DNA of 64,000 nt from Pseudovibrio sp. Alg231-02 (GTDB taxonomy: Bacteria; Pseudomonadota; Alphaproteobacteria; Rhizobiales; Stappiaceae): contig NZ_FREX01000006.1 of assembly GCF_900143565.1 (NCBI RefSeq), positions 187,753 to 251,752 of the forward strand. The letters run 5' to 3'. Below, one piece after another: positions 61,765 to 64,000 of this stretch. The notes beneath the pieces are model-generated. The model saw only the letters and a program-made list of their open reading frames with translations. It made no database searches and was not told where the DNA came from. Numbering within the stretch: the stretch's first letter is position 1; the number at the start of each line of letters is the position of its first letter. The position numbers and the translations under genes were made by a program.

Positions 61765-62415
61765 TTAGCCGTAACTGACCAGCTGCGCGATCTCTGCGCG
61801 CAATTCATCCAGACCGTTGCCTTTTTCTGAAGAGGTGGCAATGACTTCCGGGTGTGCAGCAGGACGTTTCGCGAGTACTTTCAGCGTCTCATCTTTCATA
61901 CGCTGCAGTTGCCCTGGCTTCAGTTTATCTGCCTTGGTGAGCACAACCTGATAAGGCACAGCGGACTTGTCCAGAATCGCCATGGCATCAAGATCGTTCT
62001 TTTTGATGCCGTGGCGTGAGTCGATCAAAGAGAACACACGGCGCAAGGTGCTTCGACCGCGTAGGTAGTCAAAAATAAGTGATGTCCACGCATCGACCAT
62101 GCCTTTTGGTGCTTCGGCGTACCCGTAGCCCGGCATATCGACAATCTTGAGGATGGAGTGCTCTGCTCCAAAGAAGTTCAGCATCTGGGTCCGGCCAGGT
62201 GTGTTGGATGTACGAGCCAACGTTTTCTTACCGGTGAGCTTGTTGATCAGGCTGGACTTACCAACGTTGGAACGACCGGCAAACGCGATCTCGATACCAT
62301 CCAGCTCAGGAAGCTGATGCATCTCTTTCACACTGGTAATAAAATCCCAAGGACGCGCAAACAGAAGGCGTCCCGCCTCCAGTTGTTCTGCTGAATATTC
62401 TTTTTCTGAGCTCAT
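61765..62415 (-). CDS. yihA: Ribosome biogenesis GTP-binding protein YihA/EngB
   Basis: 216 residues from the ATG at 62415 (AAAAGG upstream). GTPase motifs are visible: G1 [11 protein letters not shown]3 [10 protein letters not shown]4 TKADKL and G5 TSSEKG, and the [12 protein letters not shown] start is diagnostic of EngB. It is needed for assembly of the large ribosomal subunit. It follows yidC on the same strand, a neighbourhood conserved in this order. Confidence 0.95.
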   Translation of the reverse strand: MSSEKEYSAEQLEAGRLLFARPWDFITSVKEMHQLPELDGIEIAFAGRSNVGKSSLINKLTGKKTLARTSNTPGRTQMLNFFGAEHSILKIVDMPGYGYAEAPKGMVDAWTSLIFDYLRGRSTLRRVFSLIDSRHGIKKNDLDAMAILDKSAVPYQVVLTKADKLKPGQLQRMKDETLKVLAKRPAAHPEVIATSSEKGNGLDELRAEIAQLVSYG

Positions 62416-62528
62416 GCCCTGCCTTTTAACCTGCAATCTCGCTTTGGTCGAGTGCTGTTTTCCAAAGCGCAGCCTTAATGTTTGCTACGGTGAAGCTTCA
62501 CCACAAAAGGTGCTAACCCCAAACAAAA

Positions 62529-62550
62529 AACGCGACCCTAAGGCCGCGTT
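62529..62550 (-). terminator. Terminator after yidC
   Basis: A 22-base palindrome (AACGCGGCC / GGTCGCGTT on the minus strand, 9 bp with one wobble, 4-base loop), followed by TTTTTT. It lies 28 bases past the yidC stop and could also lie within the leader of yihA. Confidence 0.8.
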
Positions 62551-62577
62551 TTCAAAGTCTTCTTCAAAGAGGAAAGC

Positions 62578-64000
62578 TTACTTGCTTTCTTCCTTAGGCT
62601 TACGCTTGAATGTGCTCTTCAGGTTGTCAAACAGCTCAAGCTTCACGCCCTGACGACGCATGATGATTCCCTGCTGTGCAACGGAAAGAGTGTTGTTCCA
62701 TGCCCAGTAGATCACGAGACCAGCTGGGAAAGTTGCCAGCATGAAGGTGAACAGAACAGGCATCCAGTTGAAGATCATCTGCTGTGCAGGCTCAGCTGGC
62801 GCTGGGTTCATCTTCATCTGCAGGAACATGGTTACACCCATGATCAGAGGCCAAACACCAATCATCAGGAAGCTTGGCGGATCCCAAGGGATCAGACCGA
62901 ACAGGTTGAAGATTGTGGTTGGGTCTGGAGCAGAAAGATCCTGAATCCATCCGAAGAATGGCGCATGACGCATCTCGATGGTAACGAACAGAACCTTATA
63001 GAGGGAGAAGAAGACAGGGATCTGAATAACCATCGGCAAACACCCTGCCAACGGATTGATCTTTTCCTTCTTATACAGCTCCATCATGGCTTGCTGCTGT
63101 TTCTGCTTGTCGTCCTTGAACTTCTCGCGGATCTCAGTCATCTGCGGCTGCACGAGCTTCATTTTACTCATGGAGACGTAGGACTTGTTTGCCAGCGGGA
63201 AGAACAGGGCCTTCACAATAACGGTCACAAGCAGGATAGCGACACCGAAGTTGCCAACCAGAGAATAGAGCCAGTCAATTGCCCAGAACATCGGCTTGGT
63301 CAGGAAGTAGAACCAACCCCAGTCGATCATGAGATCGAAGCTTTCGATGTTGTAGGATGCCTGATAGCCTTCGATCAGCTTGGTAACTTTTGCACCTGCA
63401 TAAAGCAGAGATGAGCTGGTGATTTTAGTACCATCAGCGATCTGAACTGCATCGCCAAGGTAGTCACTCTGGAAGTTCTGAGTGCGGGCGTTGTAGGAGA
63501 AGTTTGGCTGGAACTCAGTGCCCGGAGTTGGGATCAGTGTTGCAGCCCAGTACTTATCAGTAAAGCCGAGCCAACCCGTGTTAGCGCGACCTGGGCGAAC
63601 GCTTCCGTCCTCAATCAGGTCAGAATAGTTGATTTCCTGGAGGCCTTCTTCGCCGATAACGCCGATAAGACCTTCATGCAGTACAAAGAAGCCAGCGGTT
63701 TCTGGTTCGCCGTTACGCGCAATCAACCCATAAGGATAAAGCTGAACGTTCTGGCCAGTGCTGTTCTGCACTTCCTGGTCAACTGTGAACATGTAGTTCT
63801 CGTCGACGGAGAAAGTGCGCTTGAATACCAGTCCTTCGCCATTGTCCCAGCTCAAAACGATAGGGGAAGACGGCGTCAGGTTACCAGAAGTCTCTGCAGT
63901 CCAGACAGTTTCAGCATTCGGAAGCTTAACCTGTGCACCTGGATCTGCAACCCAGCCATGCTCAGCGTAGTATGGCTCTGGGCTGCCTTTTGGCGAGAAC
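62578..64000 (-). CDS. yidC: Membrane protein insertase YidC, 5' part cut by window edge
   Basis: Open to the right edge, so the N-terminal signal helix and part of the periplasmic domain are missing; about 474 residues remain. It shows the P1 periplasmic domain, then the conserved insertase core with membrane helices ([80 protein letters not shown]). It inserts and folds inner-membrane proteins. The C-terminus ends in a short charged tail, KEESK. Confidence 0.96.
   Translation of the reverse strand, partial: FSPKGSPEPYYAEHGWVADPGAQVKLPNAETVWTAETSGNLTPSSPIVLSWDNGEGLVFKRTFSVDENYMFTVDQEVQNSTGQNVQLYPYGLIARNGEPETAGFFVLHEGLIGVIGEEGLQEINYSDLIEDGSVRPGRANTGWLGFTDKYWAATLIPTPGTEFQPNFSYNARTQNFQSDYLGDAVQIADGTKITSSSLLYAGAKVTKLIEGYQASYNIESFDLMIDWGWFYFLTKPMFWAIDWLYSLVGNFGVAILLVTVIVKALFFPLANKSYVSMSKMKLVQPQMTEIREKFKDDKQKQQQAMMELYKKEKINPLAGCLPMVIQIPVFFSLYKVLFVTIEMRHAPFFGWIQDLSAPDPTTIFNLFGLIPWDPPSFLMIGVWPLIMGVTMFLQMKMNPAPAEPAQQMIFNWMPVLFTFMLATFPAGLVIYWAWNNTLSVAQQGIIMRRQGVKLELFDNLKSTFKRKPKEESK

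Overview
The window looks like chromosomal DNA of an alphaproteobacterium in the Hyphomicrobiales (Rhizobiales). A Pseudovibrio/Stappiaceae-like marine genus is my best guess. The reasons are a base composition near 50% GC by eye, a Caulobacter/rhizobium-style Cpa/Tad pilus locus, neighbourhoods typical of the order (mgsA-glk, yidC-yihA-argB, def-fmt-truA, MaoC-PTA fusion plus ackA) and short palindromic repeats of the kind common in this order. The taxon is inferred, not proven. I found no tRNA, rRNA, transposase, integrase, CRISPR array or prophage genes.

Layout. 1-3.9 kb: hrpB (cut by the left edge), mgsA-glk, and a secreted von Willebrand-type protein, all on the minus strand. 4.6-17.4 kb: a long nucleoside salvage block on the plus strand. 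It has a SorC/DeoR-type regulator, a BMP-family nucleoside ABC transporter (binding protein, ATPase, two permeases), cdd, purine nucleoside phosphorylase, deoC, deoA, deoB, a phytanoyl-CoA-dioxygenase-like enzyme and adenosine deaminase. Together these import nucleosides, deaminate and phosphorolyse them, and feed (deoxy)ribose phosphate into central metabolism. 17.6-20.5 kb: a URC4/DUF1688 protein, upp and a strongly diverged TrpF-like protein, possibly a pyrimidine-base catabolic unit. 20.6-30.1 kb: a retropepsin-like protease, aldose 1-epimerase, acetylpolyamine-amidohydrolase-like protein, DUF805, dapE, two membrane proteins, then truA, an acetyltransferase, fmt and def on the minus strand.

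30.3-36.4 kb: rmuC, then a LysR regulator divergent from a VOC protein, two tandem nitrilase paralogues and a GhrA-type hydroxyacid dehydrogenase. 36.5-51.1 kb: a Flp/Tad pilus locus in two pieces. The first is flp-cpaA-cpaB-cpaC-cpaD-cpaE-cpaF-tadB-tadC with a convergent tadD. The second is a secretin-less CpaC N-domain protein and two TadE-type pseudopilins. Between them lie a leucyl aminopeptidase, a MarR regulator and an NlpC/P60 hydrolase. 51.3-55.4 kb: MaoC-PTA fusion, acetate kinase, a degenerate dienelactone-hydrolase-like protein and a HAD hydrolase.

55.4-56.0 kb is a gene-free, repeat-rich spacer holding a composite palindromic repeat and a row of four tandem hairpins with GNRA loops. 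56.0-64.0 kb: minus-strand housekeeping genes DUF4265, dapD, LysR, pyrimidine 5'-nucleotidase, argB, an EAL phosphodiesterase, yihA and yidC (cut by the right edge).

Most worth a second look are the URC4-upp-TrpF-like unit, the dioxygenase embedded in the nucleoside block, the nitrilase pair, the GNRA hairpin row and the hairpin sitting on the flp start.
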